Source of the DNA: Pisaster brevispinus
Lineage: Eukaryota; Echinodermata; Asteroidea; Forcipulatida; Asteriidae
Assembly (NCBI GenBank): GCA_023634235.1
Contig: JAMKCF010000008.1
Coordinates: forward strand, 14,929,627-14,993,626
Length of the DNA stretch: 64,000 bases
Reading direction: 5' to 3'
Part shown: piece after piece, positions 49,401 through 61,556 of the stretch
Layout: every line of letters starts with the position of its first letter
Numbering within the stretch: the stretch's first letter is position 1
Translations under genes and position numbers: made by a program
The notes under the pieces: model-generated
What the model saw: the letters and a program-made list of their open reading frames with translations, nothing else
What the model was told of the DNA's origin: nothing
The model's database searches: none

Positions 49401-51142
49401 TACGTACACAACAAGTCTGAAGTTATCGTTTACGTACATAAAAGTTATCGTGTGGCATGTACGTATTCGATAAGTCTAATTAATTTATCATGTACGTACA
49501 CGATAGTTATCGTGTACGTACACGATAGTTATCGTGTACGTACACGATAAGAGTGGGATGTGTTTGTACTCGTGTGGCAGCACTACGCTTCCGTAAATTA
49601 GTAAAACCATGGTAAAACAAGCGATCGAAAATGTTTTTAAACGAAATGATTTTGACAAGAGAAATGGATAAAAATGAATTCAAAGTAAAATCACAAATTC
49701 GAGAGGGAAAAGGTGAAGTTATTAAGCAAAAAGAAAGATTTGAAGAAAACACGTTTCAATGACTGACAGGAAACGAAAAAACAAAATCCGCGACAAAATA
49801 TAATCCTCGAGTTAAAGAATTTTCTAGTGAATGAAAAAGTATTTTAATTGTCCGGAACGCTTTGATTTTTTTTTTCAATCGAGGGAAAACAACTGGTAAA
49901 AAAAAATTGACTGTGTTTTTCTAGGTCACCCGTTTCAGTCAGCTCAATTACGCTCATCACATCATTTTAGCCTACACTTGCCAGGGACTCACGATTAAAA
50001 ACAAGTATTGCACCCATTTCAGGCCTCTCAGCCATGGAGGTAGAGAATGTCTGAACCGTGTAAAAATACAGACTTTACCTTTATTTTGACAAGGTTCATT
50101 CAGGGCCATGAACACAAAAGAGCTGGTAAATATTTGCGAGTGTTGATAAGTTGAGGCTAAGGAAGGATGACAAATTGGTTAGCGTTCTCAAATCCTTCAT
50201 GGTTTGACAATAGCGAAAGGTTTTCACTGGCACAGGGTGTAACGTGCACCGTTGCACATGATATGACCCTGTGCATTACAATGAGGTTACAACAAAAAGA
50301 CGCACAACATATCTATGGCCCAGGGGTGCTGTTTGTTGGTGATGTTCCCTTCATCAAAACGTGCAAGGGTTCCAGACCATTGTATGGGTTATCATATCGA
50401 TTAAATGTTGTAGAGGAACAGGTTGGAAATAAAGCTAGCATCGTCTAATAAAGTTCAACTCCAATGGCTCGGAGGGGGACGCTATTAGTTACGGTTTATT
50501 TTTGTGGTTTGTTGTGGTGTGTGTTTGTTAGTTTGTTTGAATGGCACAACATAATTTTCAATTTTTGAAACACTTTCAGTGAAAACTCGTGTTTTCACGC
50601 ACAATACAGACCTACAATTTCAATCTGCAGTACCAAATAATTTTGTTAAAATCTTCGATATTATTCTTAACGCATTTAAAAATATAACCGTAGTAAAGAT
50701 TCGTTATATACGATCTGTTTACTTCAATATAAGATTTGAATTTTGTTCGAGCTAGCTAGAGCACACTCATTCAGGGTTAATGTTTGACAAACGTCATCTA
50801 TATTGTGTACACTTTGGCGCCTGGTGAGTGCGGTCACACAGACCGAGTTTAGTTGTGCTGTGGCTGGTGTTACACGAGTGTACATTATTTGTTCGCATGT
50901 TGTTACCTTATGATTATACCTACGCACATTTTGGTCAACTTGGAAAACACCACCTGTGGCTCTTGACCGGCCATAGCCATTTGCGGCAGGTAGCCCAGGA
51001 GTGGCCATCCAGTCGGTCCCGGTGGTAGATTACGTGGTCGGCGAATTATGTACAGTAAGACCAGGGAAGCGAAGAGACCGATCAAAATTGTCTGCAGACT
51101 GAACACATGAGGGACATTGGCAATGCTTCCAACCAACTCCAT
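46419..51142 (-). CDS. Cytochrome P450, CYP2 clan
   Basis: A microsomal haem-thiolate monooxygenase of 507 residues. Five exons on the minus strand: 51142-50928, 49169-49024, 48475-47671, 47204-47047 and 46618-46419. The start MELVGSIANV precedes a membrane anchor (TILIGLFASLVLLYII), then RRPRNLPPGPTGWPLLGYLP. Other landmarks are the W..LRRF motif (ETWSELRRFCITVL), the I-helix oxygen-binding LFVAGSETT, ExxR as EIQR, PERF, and the haem loop FGIGRRICLGEHLAKME with the axial Cys. The large third exon (805 bases) combines what are several exons in vertebrate CYP2 genes. The exon 1 donor must be AAAAT|GTGCGT to give KIYGNV in frame. Substrate cannot be predicted; CYP2-clan enzymes oxidise lipids, steroids or xenobiotics. 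It is convergent with the C18orf21 homologue. Confidence 0.93.
49220..49592. mobile_element. TIR element filled with GTACGTAC palindromes
   Basis: The ends GGAAGCGTAGCCCGCCAC and, as complement, GGAAGCGTAGTGCTGCCAC enclose about 370 bp. The interior repeats the perfect palindrome TCGTGTACGTACACGA, separated by TAGTTA or TAAGTC-type spacers, in at least ten copies. It lies in intron 1 of the P450, immediately upstream of exon 2. Non-coding. It shares its layout but not its sequence with 2180-2688 and 4756-6115. Confidence 0.75.
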
Positions 51143-51810
51143 CTTGCTGTCATGACAGGTTGACAGATGTGGTGGCCAAGTGTCAGTTATAGTGTTGTGT
51201 TTGACTCAATGATATCAACGTGCTTGGAATCCAGTTCGCTCGGCCCCAGCGGCCTATCCAGGACCGCTGGGATGGGCTAATCAGCTTGCACAGATTCTTG
51301 TTCAGGAAGTACGTCATGCGTGCAGTGCTTGCAGTGTGAGTGTGATGCATGATGGGACTGAGCATTAACCAATGAGCGTGCTTGATACGTTTGCCCATCC
51401 CAGCGCCTTTGGTTTTAAGGCAAGGCGCTGGGGACGAGCGAAGGAATCCAGGGGCGCTGGGAAGGGTGAGGGCGCCCTGACAAAATCCAATGATTCAATC
51501 ACTGTTTAATGTTGATTGGATGTATACATTGATGGGTACAGTGGATTAAAATGCCGCCAAGCCCCTGCGGCCGCAGCAAACCACTGGGAGCCTTATCCCA
51601 CCATCCCTTCCTTTTCGCATGCAAAGAGAAAAACACATTTAGACGAGAAGGGGGTAGAGTGATAAACAATACTTGTTTTGCAGTTCACACGACTCTGTCT
51701 CAAAAAGATAACCCAGCCATCCTTATGAGCCCGCCCGCCCGTCCCCGTACGCTCCTTTTATTTTACGCTAAATTACGTTTGATTATTTTATGACAAAATA
51801 GAAAAACAAA
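51143..51810. other. Upstream flank of the P450 gene
   Basis: Should contain the P450 promoter and 5' UTR. It has an imperfect pair of CAGCG.C/GCGCTGGG motifs (CCCAGCGGCC near 51245, AAGGCGCTGGG near 51424). No TATA box is convincing and no gene is seen. Confidence 0.35.
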
Positions 51811-51938
<128 letters not shown>

Positions 51939-52014
51939 AAAAAAACCCGCTCAAACTTGCAGTTTTGTTTTGCTCATTACATCCGATTGCAAAATTAAGT
52001 CACGAGTTGTACAG

Positions 52015-52488
52015 GGGTGCACCACACTATTAGTAGGCCAACACGTATGCGCCCAGCAAGCTTATTAATCATACTTTGTATGCCCTCAATTTTTTTTAAT
52101 AATAACGTTTTGAGGATCATGCAATTAACATATTGTGTAATTATAACAATGTAGTACAACCTGGGTGCTGTGTGCTTCAACTTTTTAGGAGATTTTTGAT
52201 AAATTTAGGCTTTAAAGTTGGTACTATTTGGCTTAGGAATGGGAGGAATGCCTCATGGAAACTGGCAGCGAGTCGGTTTGGGAAAAAGTACATTTTTCTA
52301 GGGTGGGCCTAATTAGCAAAAGTTGCAAACGGATGGCCTACCAAAAATTGAAATGAAATCTGAAGTTTATTTGTCTGAAAATATATCTGATTGGATTTCA
52401 AGAGGCTGAGAGACTTTAAATATTTTTTGAGTATTTTTGAATATTTAGCAATGGTTACTATGGGAGTTTATTTTAGTGTGGTGCACCC
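52015..52488 (+). mobile_element. GGGTGCACCACACTA element, tandem copy 1
   Basis: The ends are GGGTGCACCACACTA and TAGTGTGGTGCACCC, length 474 bp. The interior shares long blocks with the next copy (ACTGGCAGC.AGTCGGTTTGG, GATTGG.TTTCAAGAGGCTGAG). The two copies are head to tail with only AGA between them. A third, reversed copy is nested at 23777-24256. Confidence 0.8.
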
Positions 52489-52491
52489 AGA

Positions 52492-52969
52492 GGGTGCACC
52501 ACACTAAATAGGCCAAAATTCATGCGCCAATCTAATTGTTATAATCTGTATACCCACATTTAAAAAAAAAAAAATAACGTTTTTGGGGTCGTGCAATTAA
52601 TAGAATGTGTAATTATTAGAATCTATCACAACCTGGGGGTTCTGTGTTTAAATTTTTGGGGAGATTTGATAAATTTAGGCTTTAAAGTTGGTCCTATTTG
52701 GCTTGGAATTGGAGGAGTGCCTGATGAAAACTGGCAGCAAGTCGGTTTGGCAAAAAGCACATTTTCGGGGGTGTTTTTTCTAGGGTAATTAGCAAAAATT
52801 CCAAACGGTTGACCTACCAAAAATTGAAAAGAAATCTGAAGTTTAGTTGTCTGAAAATATATGTGATTGGTTTTCAAGAGGCTGAGAGACTTTTAAATAT
52901 TTTTTTGTATTTTTGAATATTAGCCTTTAGCGTTGGTTACTACGGGAGTTTATTTAGTGTGGTGCACCC
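52492..52969 (+). mobile_element. GGGTGCACCACACTA element, tandem copy 2
   Basis: 478 bp with the same terminal repeats as the preceding copy and the same orientation. It contains the short block TTTTCGGGGGTGTTTTTTCT, which is also seen (complement) in the nested copy at 23.8 kb, where it reads as AGAAAAAAACGACCCCCGAA. No transposase frame. Confidence 0.8.
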
Positions 52970-53138
52970 ACGACGAAGAAGGAACAGGAAAATGAGCAAA
53001 AGCGCCCCCTAGTGTTGTGGCTTTGACATAAAAAAGAAGAAGATTGTTTTGTCACGGCGGAACTTTCAAGTTTCAATTTGACACTGGCAGTGACAGTTCT
53101 TCAACAGAACACACATTTTCCAGCTCAAAATACCAATA

Positions 53139-56100
53139 ATGGACATCCCTCCTGTCCACCACTGTTTCATGGTAAGTATTACTTTTAAGTATTCTTCATG
53201 TATTAACCATTAGCCAACAAATTCCGTGTTTATTTTAATTTATGTTGAGAATGAGAATTTGTCCAAATACTTGTGTGCAGGGACTGAGTTAGTTCACTGA
53301 CGAGCTCTACTGTACATTCTACATGTACAAATGTACGACAATCAAGACGAGTCTGGAGTAAATCCCTCGGGTCGGTTTCAATCAACTGAACTTGTCAGAC
53401 TTGTCAGATCAAACCTCAAGGAATTCAACCTCCATCAGATGATCAGGCATAGTTAGTACTTGGTTATGTTATTAAATTATTTTCTTCTCTTTTTTGTTGT
53501 TGGTTTATTAGAAATAAGAAAGGTCAACATGACATGGTCAAATTGTAAAAATACGGATTCGAAGTACCACACACTTCGGCTACGATACGACTATGACTAT
53601 GAGTACCAGTTGGTCGAGATTTTTTTTTATGGAGATATTAATTAATAAAAGGCATGAATTAATTAAAGAAGTGAATGGTACGAATTCAAAGTAAATTTGA
53701 TGATGTATGTGTTTGTGTCACCTCATATAAGAAAGCAGGTAAGGTTTAAGAATAATAGTTATCTGTGTGAACAGTCACTAAGTCAGTGTACACTCAGTTG
53801 GTAATGCTGCCTGTACAGTCTTCACGAAACGTGCAAGGCAGTTGGCGAAACCAGAAAGGGGGGCGGGAGGGCCAAATGGTAGTCCCCCTGCTCAGAACCC
53901 TTGCCCCACTCTTGCCCCTAAATGAAAAAAATGCACAAATGAATGGTTTTAATACAGTTAGGGCATGTAGGGGGCCTAATAATAGTAATAGCCACCCTAA
54001 ATTATGTCTTTGCCCTCGCATGCCCCCCCCCCCCCCCCCGAAATGAAAATGTCTGGTTAGTGTCACTTAAGGTAAAGGTGTTTGAGAAATTGCTGTCAGT
54101 CCTGTGTTGTATGTCTTAAGGCCTGGAATGGAATGTCTTTTTTGAGAGTGCAAGGCAATTTTCATTTTGCAAAGGGCAATTCCATTGGAGAATTCTGTGG
54201 GACAGTTTTGAAGGGGCACCAAGGCCAATAACAGGGCAACAGAGGCCACATGGCCTTGGTGTAACTCCAGACCTGTAACTTTACTTCGCTAAGTTTTGAA
54301 TATTTTACTTGTGTCATGAAACAGAAGACATAAATATTTTGTTTATTCTAACCAGCAGTTTGTAAAGTTCATAGACAGATGGAACATTTGTTTTCTCTCT
54401 TGCCAATTTACTTTTCAGGCATTTTATTAGTCATCGTTTGAAATAATATATTTTGACAAAACAAAAACAATGCTCAATTAACGTTTACGAGTTCAAATTA
54501 AAAAAAAAGGTATTGACTTTTAAAAGTCATTGAACTTCAGAAATTGAATTTTGTGATTAATCATTTTGTCAAACACCTGGAAGGCGAATTTTATTTCTGT
54601 CAAAATTGATAGGCCCTATCATAACACCTGAAACATAAAACTGCATTGACATACAGTAGGCCTATATACATGTTACATTGTTACATTCAAACAGAAGCAT
54701 TTTTTGACAGATTTTGTTTCTTTATATTTTCTAACCATGTATAATTTTCAATGATGAAGCTCTCAGCTCAAAATGAGAAAATGACGAAGAAACTCAAGAA
54801 ACTGAAAAGACGCAACACATCCTTGGAGCTAGAGTTACGGGACATCAATGAAAATCTTCAGCGGGAGAAGCTCTTGAGAGACCATATCCACAACAGAAGG
54901 TAGGCAGGCAATCATTAACAGTTTCAGGTTAGAGTTGAGACTTAAAGACAGTTGGTCTCTGGGAAAATTGTGTTAACAGTGAAACATGTACATTGTAAGG
55001 GTGAAGGGGGATACACACACTGTACATTATGTAGGCCTACATGTGGAGAAATGTTTCTTTTCTCTTTTTTGAACCCCCTGTGCCTGGGTTTCATCTGGAA
55101 TTTAGAAGTAGTATCCTAATTTATAATTTGAAAATTGCTCTCTTTTGAAATATTTTTTTGCAGGATGAAAGATCCGCATGTTCAAATCAGGGTATCCACA
55201 AGACACTATGCCCGGTTTAAACCCTCCTACTGTCTGACTATTAAATATATGTAGATTCCTTGCTTTGGCCACCATCTTTGTTGACAAACAATGGAAATGT
55301 GCACTCATGTGTACGCGCTGCGCACAACTCTCAGTCGATGATAGCTCTTGGTGTGTGCCCATTTCATTAGCGATGGCGGCCACAATGCAAGGGGTCTAAA
55401 CAATGCACTGTGGTTTTGAATGATACATGTAGATGAACTATGCCAGCTTGCAATATGATATCATGTGGTGAATGTATCTACACAGCATACAGTCAACCCT
55501 CCTACTGTCTAACCATTCAATACAATCCACTGTGGTTATACATGTAGATAAACTATAATTATGATATCATGTGTTTAGTGATAATTACACTGTACACAGT
55601 CAACCCTCCTACTGTCTGACCACTCAGTATAATCCACTGTGGTTATGTAGATAAACTATGCCAGCCTGTAATGTTTCATGTGGTGAATGAATCTACACAG
55701 TACACAGTCAACCCTCCTACTGTCTGACCAGTCTATATATCCAATGTGGTTTTGAATGCTAAACTCTGCCAGCCTGCAATATGATATCATGTGGTGAAGG
55801 GACTCGTTCACTCATGTACATTCTACACAGTTAGTTCTTTGCACAGTTGTGCCACCATACACAACCCATGCAGTTGACTGGTTTCAAATGGTGCATCCAC
55901 TCACTCTAAAATGTTACCAACAGTAGAAGGGATGATAATAGACTGTATGGTTGTATTTTAGTGTTGGAGTCCAGACTGATCCACCAGGCTATAGATCATC
56001 ATATTTGAAGCCTCTGCAGCGCATCCCACCAGCTAATAAACAAGACAAGACTGAGGAACAGAAGAGAGCAGACAGGTTTGTTCAGTTTAGTTGTGATCCC

Positions 56101-59100
56101 ATTTAATTTTATACAATTCAACACATCGCCTTTTTGATTACTTTGTTTTTAATAGATCTGGTCTTAGACTTTGTGTTCCTTGAACAAACCTTACTCGATA
56201 CAGTCAATCCTTGGTCCCCAACTCCATTCATTTATAACACATCAGCTGTACATAAATAGGGGTACTTGTTTGTATGTTTGTTCACTGTAAGTTTTACCAT
56301 TCATTGTCAAACTTGGTAAATTTTCTCGTATTTAAGTAGATGTTTTATTTGAGAGATATTTCTGTTCTTTTAATCTGTGTAACTTTGTTGATTGTTTTTA
56401 AGTAAATGAATTGTCTATTCTTATGTGCCAATGGAAAATAAATTTCTGTATTTTTATGATGCGGAAAATAAAATTTATAATTCTAATTCTAATCCCTGTC
56501 TACACTGCAGACGACAGTAACAGGTTGTTTGGCTTCTGACTGGCACCCTGAACAAACATTGACAAAATAGGGAGACCACAAACTTACAGACTTAGGGCTA
56601 AATCGATCAGCTGGTAGAGCATTGGCACGTTAATCTGGAGGTCACAGGTTCAAGTCCTGCTCTAGTCAACTTTTCTTTGTTCAACCTCAAGATATTTAAA
56701 TTTATTTCGATATAGATTTCAAAAATTTGGAAGATTACAAAAGTATAATGTCTTCAGGGATTGAAGAGTCCGTAATTTTAGCTAGTAAACCCGCAACTGA
56801 ACCCTTCCTGCAGTCTAGAGGTTTTCCAAACACATATGTTTGAATGATTTTACTGGCGTTAACTTTTAAAAGCTTTTGAATTCCAAACCACCTTCTAAAA
56901 GTTCTGCGAATATCAGAAAATAAAGGAAACCTGTGTTCTAGTGGATGTATTTTTGGGAATGTAAGCCATGGTCTTGCAGTTTCACTGAATTTTTATTTAC
57001 AAATAATTTGTTTTTTCCCAGATTGCTGACAATGCACAACAAACTTATGAAACGTTATGAGAAAGAATTGAGGACGAATGCAGTCAATACAGAGACAATT
57101 GCAGCCTTAAATGTAAGTCCTTTTTAGGCTTTTTGTCTTTTCTCTCATTGAAATTTTTTTCTTGAATTTTAAGAGTTATTTGTGTTTGTGGAAGGGGGAA
57201 ATTTTCTAAAGCTGCTATCTAACCAGCAAACTGTATTGCTAAGCAGACTAAGAATGTAGGAGAGCTTAAATCAGTCGTGCTGGGCGGAGTTATGTAGCGC
57301 ATCAGACTCAAGTTCTGATGGCGGGTCATCAGGGTGTGGGTTTGAATCCTGGTCTTGACACTTATGTCCTTGATGGGCAAGATACTTAACTATAATTGAC
57401 TCTCGTCACCGAGGAGTAATCTTGCTTACTACATCACACTCAAACACATGATGTCCCGACTTTTATCCCGATCTCAGCTCAGAATTCAAGACTTGGAGAG
57501 ACAGCTGACACGATCAAGGGAGCAGGTCCAGCGACTGGAAAGGTCAGTGACCCCTAGAGGTCAAAGGAGGCGTAGGAGCAGGTCACCGAGTGTCTCTCCG
57601 TTCATTGATTCCCAAGGTAACTGTCTATTTTTTTCTGTAAGTCACATTTGCATCGGACTTTAAAGAGGGGCTCCAACATGTCCAAGGTCAAATTCAGTTT
57701 TGTGATGCACTCATTTCCCAATAGATACTCTGACGTCTTCTGAATTATTATTTTTTTTTCCAGTTCAGCAGTTGAAGAAAGAAAGAGACCAACTCGCAAA
57801 AGAAAAGAAAAAACTGAAAAAGGAATTGCGTGGACTTGACGAGGTAAGGTTCTCATTCACGTTTGATATAGCCACATTCAATAATAAACCAAGAACGTTG
57901 TCATCGTAGTCGTCAATGTAGTCCCGAGAGTCATGACTGACTCATTGTGAACCTTTCGATGATGAAGTTTCACCTCTGCCTGTCCAAATCTGACTAGTAG
58001 CCTGTGGTCAGAGACATGCCTGTCCTAGCTCCTTTACTCCATCGATCCAGCAGAATTAACTGTCTACCTCATGAACTGCTTCACTTCAACATTTCCTTGA
58101 ACAGTAATCTCTAGATTATCATCCTTCCATTGTTTGACTTCAGCGATGGAGTCCATTGCAAGGGGTGGAGTAAAACAAGAAATCAAATCAAATCAAATCA
58201 AAGAATATGTTATGAAATTTTGGAAAGAAAACTGTCATTAAAAATGTACAAATTGGGCTCACAAAGATGTTTTAACGGGATAGTCATGATTTTGTACTAC
58301 CCTCAATGGGGTACATTATATTTACAGTCCTCTGAGAGAGTTTGTTCACATTAGCCTTTCAGTGATTTGAGCAAATCATAATCATAGACATTAAACCAAT
58401 GTTTGTACAAGAGAGACTGGCTGTTGCTAGCTTGGCGTTGATATCCCCTTGTTGGAGTTTGCCGAGTTCCGTTGTTGGGAAGATCATCTAAACAAACAAA
58501 CAAGCAAACACCCCACCTTGTGGCCATGCTTTTTATTTCCACCCAGAACAAAATTATGTTCAAGTTTCATTATGACAAGTACTCACATCTTTGAAGAAAA
58601 CAAATATAAAAGTTACCTTGCAGGTAAACTTTTTAATTCCGTATTCCAGTTCAGGAATTTTTTTCTAAAAGATGCGGGCATTTCATGAAATGTTCCTCCG
58701 ATTGTTTGGTACTGGTAAATTCTCATCGAGTGAGCACACACAAAACTGTATTTGATTATTTTGAAGTTACGTTGTAGTCAGAGTGGTCGGGTTGGTGTAG
58801 TTTTTTCTTCAACTTCTACCTTGAGGAACCTGGTTCGAATCCAGCCATTGGCATTATGTCACTGTTTGAGGATTAGGTTCGCAGTTCCTACCTGATTGTA
58901 TGGGTTTCCCTGGAATATTAGTCTCTGGGGGTTTTCCTCCATCTAAAATTGAAACTTACTTCCTTGTCTTCTCTCCATGGGGTTCTTGTCTAGTAATAAT
59001 AAAGCGATTAAGCTCCCTTTTTCGGAAAATCACATCCATATGAAGTAAATTATATTTATTTCTAAATAAATAAATAGGTTGATAAAACTCTAAACAGAAA

Positions 59101-59291
59101 CAACTCTCTCAATTTTTCAGGGCTTTTTTGAAGAAATTGAGGACCTAAAATATGCCCTGCAGCAATCTGCCAGACTGAACAAGGAGTACGAGAAAGCACT
59201 GAGGAGAACCTGTGATCAATTTGGCGTTCCCTACCCAATGATGGGTAACAATGAGGTGCGGCGTCATGATGCTCGCTCTACTTCCAGATGA
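53139..59291 (+). CDS. Small coiled-coil protein with CEP290-like C-terminus
   Basis: Seven exons: 53139-53171, 54760-54899, 55962-56075, 57022-57112, 57478-57616, 57764-57843 and 59121-59291. They join in phase to 255 residues starting MDIPPVHHCFM. After exon 1 the protein is mostly charged helix (NEKMTKKLKKLKRRNTSLEL, LRIQDLERQLTRSREQVQRL), with a Pro-rich linker containing VGVQTDPP and an Arg/Ser-rich patch (RGQRRRRSRSPSVSP). The end, LKKELRGLDEGFFEEIEDLK followed by a helix and QFGVPYP, closely recalls the last part of the centrosomal/ciliary transition-zone protein CEP290 (LKKELENFDPSFFEEIEDLK... LGVELTSP). CEP290 is about ten times longer, so this is either a related short protein or a detached C-terminal paralogue. 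Exon 1 is short; translation could also start at ATG 54754. A centrosomal or ciliary role is inference. Confidence 0.75.
55210..55830. repeat. 107-bp minisatellite in intron 2 of the coiled-coil gene
   Basis: AGTCAACCCTCCTACTGTCT recurs at 55491, 55599 and 55706, so the period is 107-108 bp. An earlier, more diverged unit starts near 55210 (AAACCCTCCTACTGTCTGAC). Units include TGATATCATGTGGTGAATG and CCACTGTGGTTATGTAGATA. Confidence 0.8.
56553..56690 (+). repeat. tRNA-derived SINE, family B
   Basis: GGGCTAAATCGATCAGCTGG (A-box region) and CACAGGTTCAAGTCCTGCTC (B box) are flanked by GACAAAATAGGGAGACCAC and TAGTCAACTTTTCTTTGTTC, as in 29185-29330. It lies in an intron of the coiled-coil gene. 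Confidence 0.6.
57275..57425 (+). repeat. tRNA-derived SINE fragment, family A
   Basis: The head GTAGCGCATCAGACTCAAGT, B box TGTGGGTTTGAATCCTGG and body GACACTTATGTCCTTGA match the SINEs at 27085-27420 and 63338-63725. It ends just before the exon at 57478. Confidence 0.55.
58785..58960 (+). repeat. Possible SINE-like repeat with a B-box motif
   Basis: CTGGTTCGAATCCAGCCATT is a B-box-like sequence and is followed by a body ending GGTTTTCCTCCATCTAAAA. A related ending occurs at about 60985-61050 (TTCCCTGG... CCCCATCTAAAACTGACAT), so this is a dispersed sequence. The A-box half is weak. Confidence 0.35.
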
Positions 59292-59737
59292 ACTTAGACT
59301 CTTCAGCATATTTACACCTGGAACTCAATCATGAGGAATAACAACCGAGTTATAATGCTGCCAATTTGACCTGAAGATTCCACTGGGGAGGTACCCCTGG
59401 GGACGAGGTTGAGGAGGATCATGTGGCCCACTCTTTCCCCAGGATGTGTAATAGAGGGCTGCTGGTAGTACATGTACTAGGCAAGCTGGTACACAACAAG
59501 GTAAAAATGTTGCACCGAGATAGTTTCTTCTTTCACACAATTACATGAACCATGTTGCGTTATCAGCTTCAAAGGTTTTTGGAAACTAGACAATTGAAAA
59601 CAGTTTTTTCCATCAAAACCCATTGTTTTACCAAACAAACACTTTTTTATTGAAAATTGTATCTCCTTCTCAAAAACAATACTTGGTAATTTTTTCGAGA
59701 TTTAACTTATTTGTATATAATGTATGTTTAACCTTTT

Positions 59738-59743
59738 AATAAA
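59738..59743 (+). terminator. Poly(A) signal of the coiled-coil gene
   Basis: AATAAA 447 bases after the stop codon at 59291, followed by GT/T-rich sequence near 59765-59800. Confidence 0.6.
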
Positions 59744-59799
59744 GTTGGTATATAATTTCAATAATGTGAGTTCCCCTGGTCTTTATTCCTTCTTTTCTT

Positions 59800-61556
59800 T
59801 ACATTTTTGATATAAAGCAAATATAACTTGTTATTTGACATTTTCAACATAAATTACAGCAAATTGCAACCTCATTTTAACTTGACCCGTACATGAATTC
59901 CATGTTGGAATGAAAGTCAAAGCTAAATTGTACATGAAAATGTTTTTTAAAGATATTTAACAATCTATGTTTTAACCATTCGATCAGCAGGTTGTTACAA
60001 AGTCTGATAGCACAAATCCCAATTACAAAATCTAAAGCATTTGGATAGTAGCTGCATTGTGCATTTTGAGGTTTGCTCTCTGTATGCTGGCTCAATCATT
60101 GAAAGCACTCATGCACATATTTATTTGCTGGGCAGAAGCTACATTTAGTTTAATTGATATAATTAATTTATAGAGCTGTTCTTGAAAAATGTAATGCTTA
60201 TTTCCACATAAAATGAACGATTTACAAATGTTTATACAAAACTAACATTTCACACAGCACATTTTTTTTTGGTGGGAGAGAAACCCAACGAAGTTGCATA
60301 GCACCTTCACTTCAATTAGTTAAACAATGAAAGATAAAAGATTATCTCAAAGAAATCTCAATTTATTGCACAAAAACTTTGATCAACAGAATTTATGTTT
60401 TCTACCGAGCATCAAGAGGAGTACTGAATGGTTCTAAAGACTTTTGACATTTCTTTCCTTTCAATTGACCTTTATCGTGGTGCGGTCATCTTGCTTCTCT
60501 TCTATTCGACCCAATGTAATCAAAACGAGGCTGGGAGGAAAAGACAGTCTGGTCCCTTTCATGATGTGAGAGTTAGAACTGTCATTGTCACTGTTGGATG
60601 CAGGGTGCCAGACACAGAACCACAGCAAGGTTTAAAACAATGAAACCAAACTGGTGCCTTGTGTGGTCATTGAGAGTTAGCGCTTCTTAATTCAGGGAAC
60701 CCAATCAAGATGGCCAAGTCCCTCTTCCCCTCTATTCCGAAGGTCAATTAAATTCCATAAAAGATATTGCAATCACTATGATGAGGTGAGTGAGGGCTGA
60801 TTGACTTCACTCAGAACCTCATATTCTAGAATCTAAGGTTTGCTGTAAGAACCTGTGAAAACTTCTTTAATGAATTGTGATGATTCTAAAAGGAGCCAGC
60901 TGTGTAACGTTTCGATCAGTGTATATGCTGCATCTTCAAGAGAAAATCTGGACTTGTATGGTCACTCAGATTTGCTCAAATTTCTTCCCTGGTTTTCATT
61001 CCCTACATGTACCTATTTGGGGTTCCCCCCCCCCATCTAAAACTGACATTTCTTCATCTTCTGTGCAGACCCCAATGCACCAATGTCACACGCAGTCTCC
61101 TATGCTAGCTATTTACGGAGTCAAATTGCACGTACAATTTTAGTAAAGCATGGAAATACAGCAATGCCTAAAATGTGTACACAGGGACATTGACTCCCAA
61201 AATGACACGACCAAGATTATTGTGATGATGACGTCACATGACATGGGTCAATACAGGGTACCTTCAGGCCTCTGAGTCACAGTGCTAGTCACTTTTGAGG
61301 GTCATCACTGTGTTTCAATACGAGAAAGATATAATGTAGGACCCAGTGGGAATGTGCACTCACTGGCAGTAGGGGACAAGCACACTTCATTAGTGAGATA
61401 ATTTACTTGATGCAAACTTTGATGCAAAGTTGACTAATATTCTAGCATCAGGATCCTGAAAAATCACACTTGTAAGGGATCTACGTCTTTGATCCTTGCA
61501 TGATGGTATAAATTGCGGAGGGAATAATTGTCATTTTAATTTGTCTGAATGTACGG
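59800..61556. other. Non-coding, between coiled-coil gene and EDEM2
   Basis: No exon is supported on either strand. It contains the palindromic repeat at 60468-60632 and the probable 3' UTR of the EDEM2-like gene. A minus-strand AATAAA at about 60362-60367 is a distant candidate signal. Confidence 0.45.
60468..60632. repeat. Short palindromic MITE-like element, copy 2
   Basis: The diverged, opposite-orientation relative of 1251-1430, sharing ACCTTTATCGTG, TATTCGACCCAATGTAATC and CACTGTTGGATGCAGGGT. Its edges ACCTTTATCGTGGTGCGGTC and AACCACAGCAAGGTTT pair only loosely. Confidence 0.6.

Noticed and set aside
49305..49550. A Tyr/Val/His-rich small protein
   Set aside because: It is translation of the GTACGTAC palindrome array and is open on both strands for that reason only.
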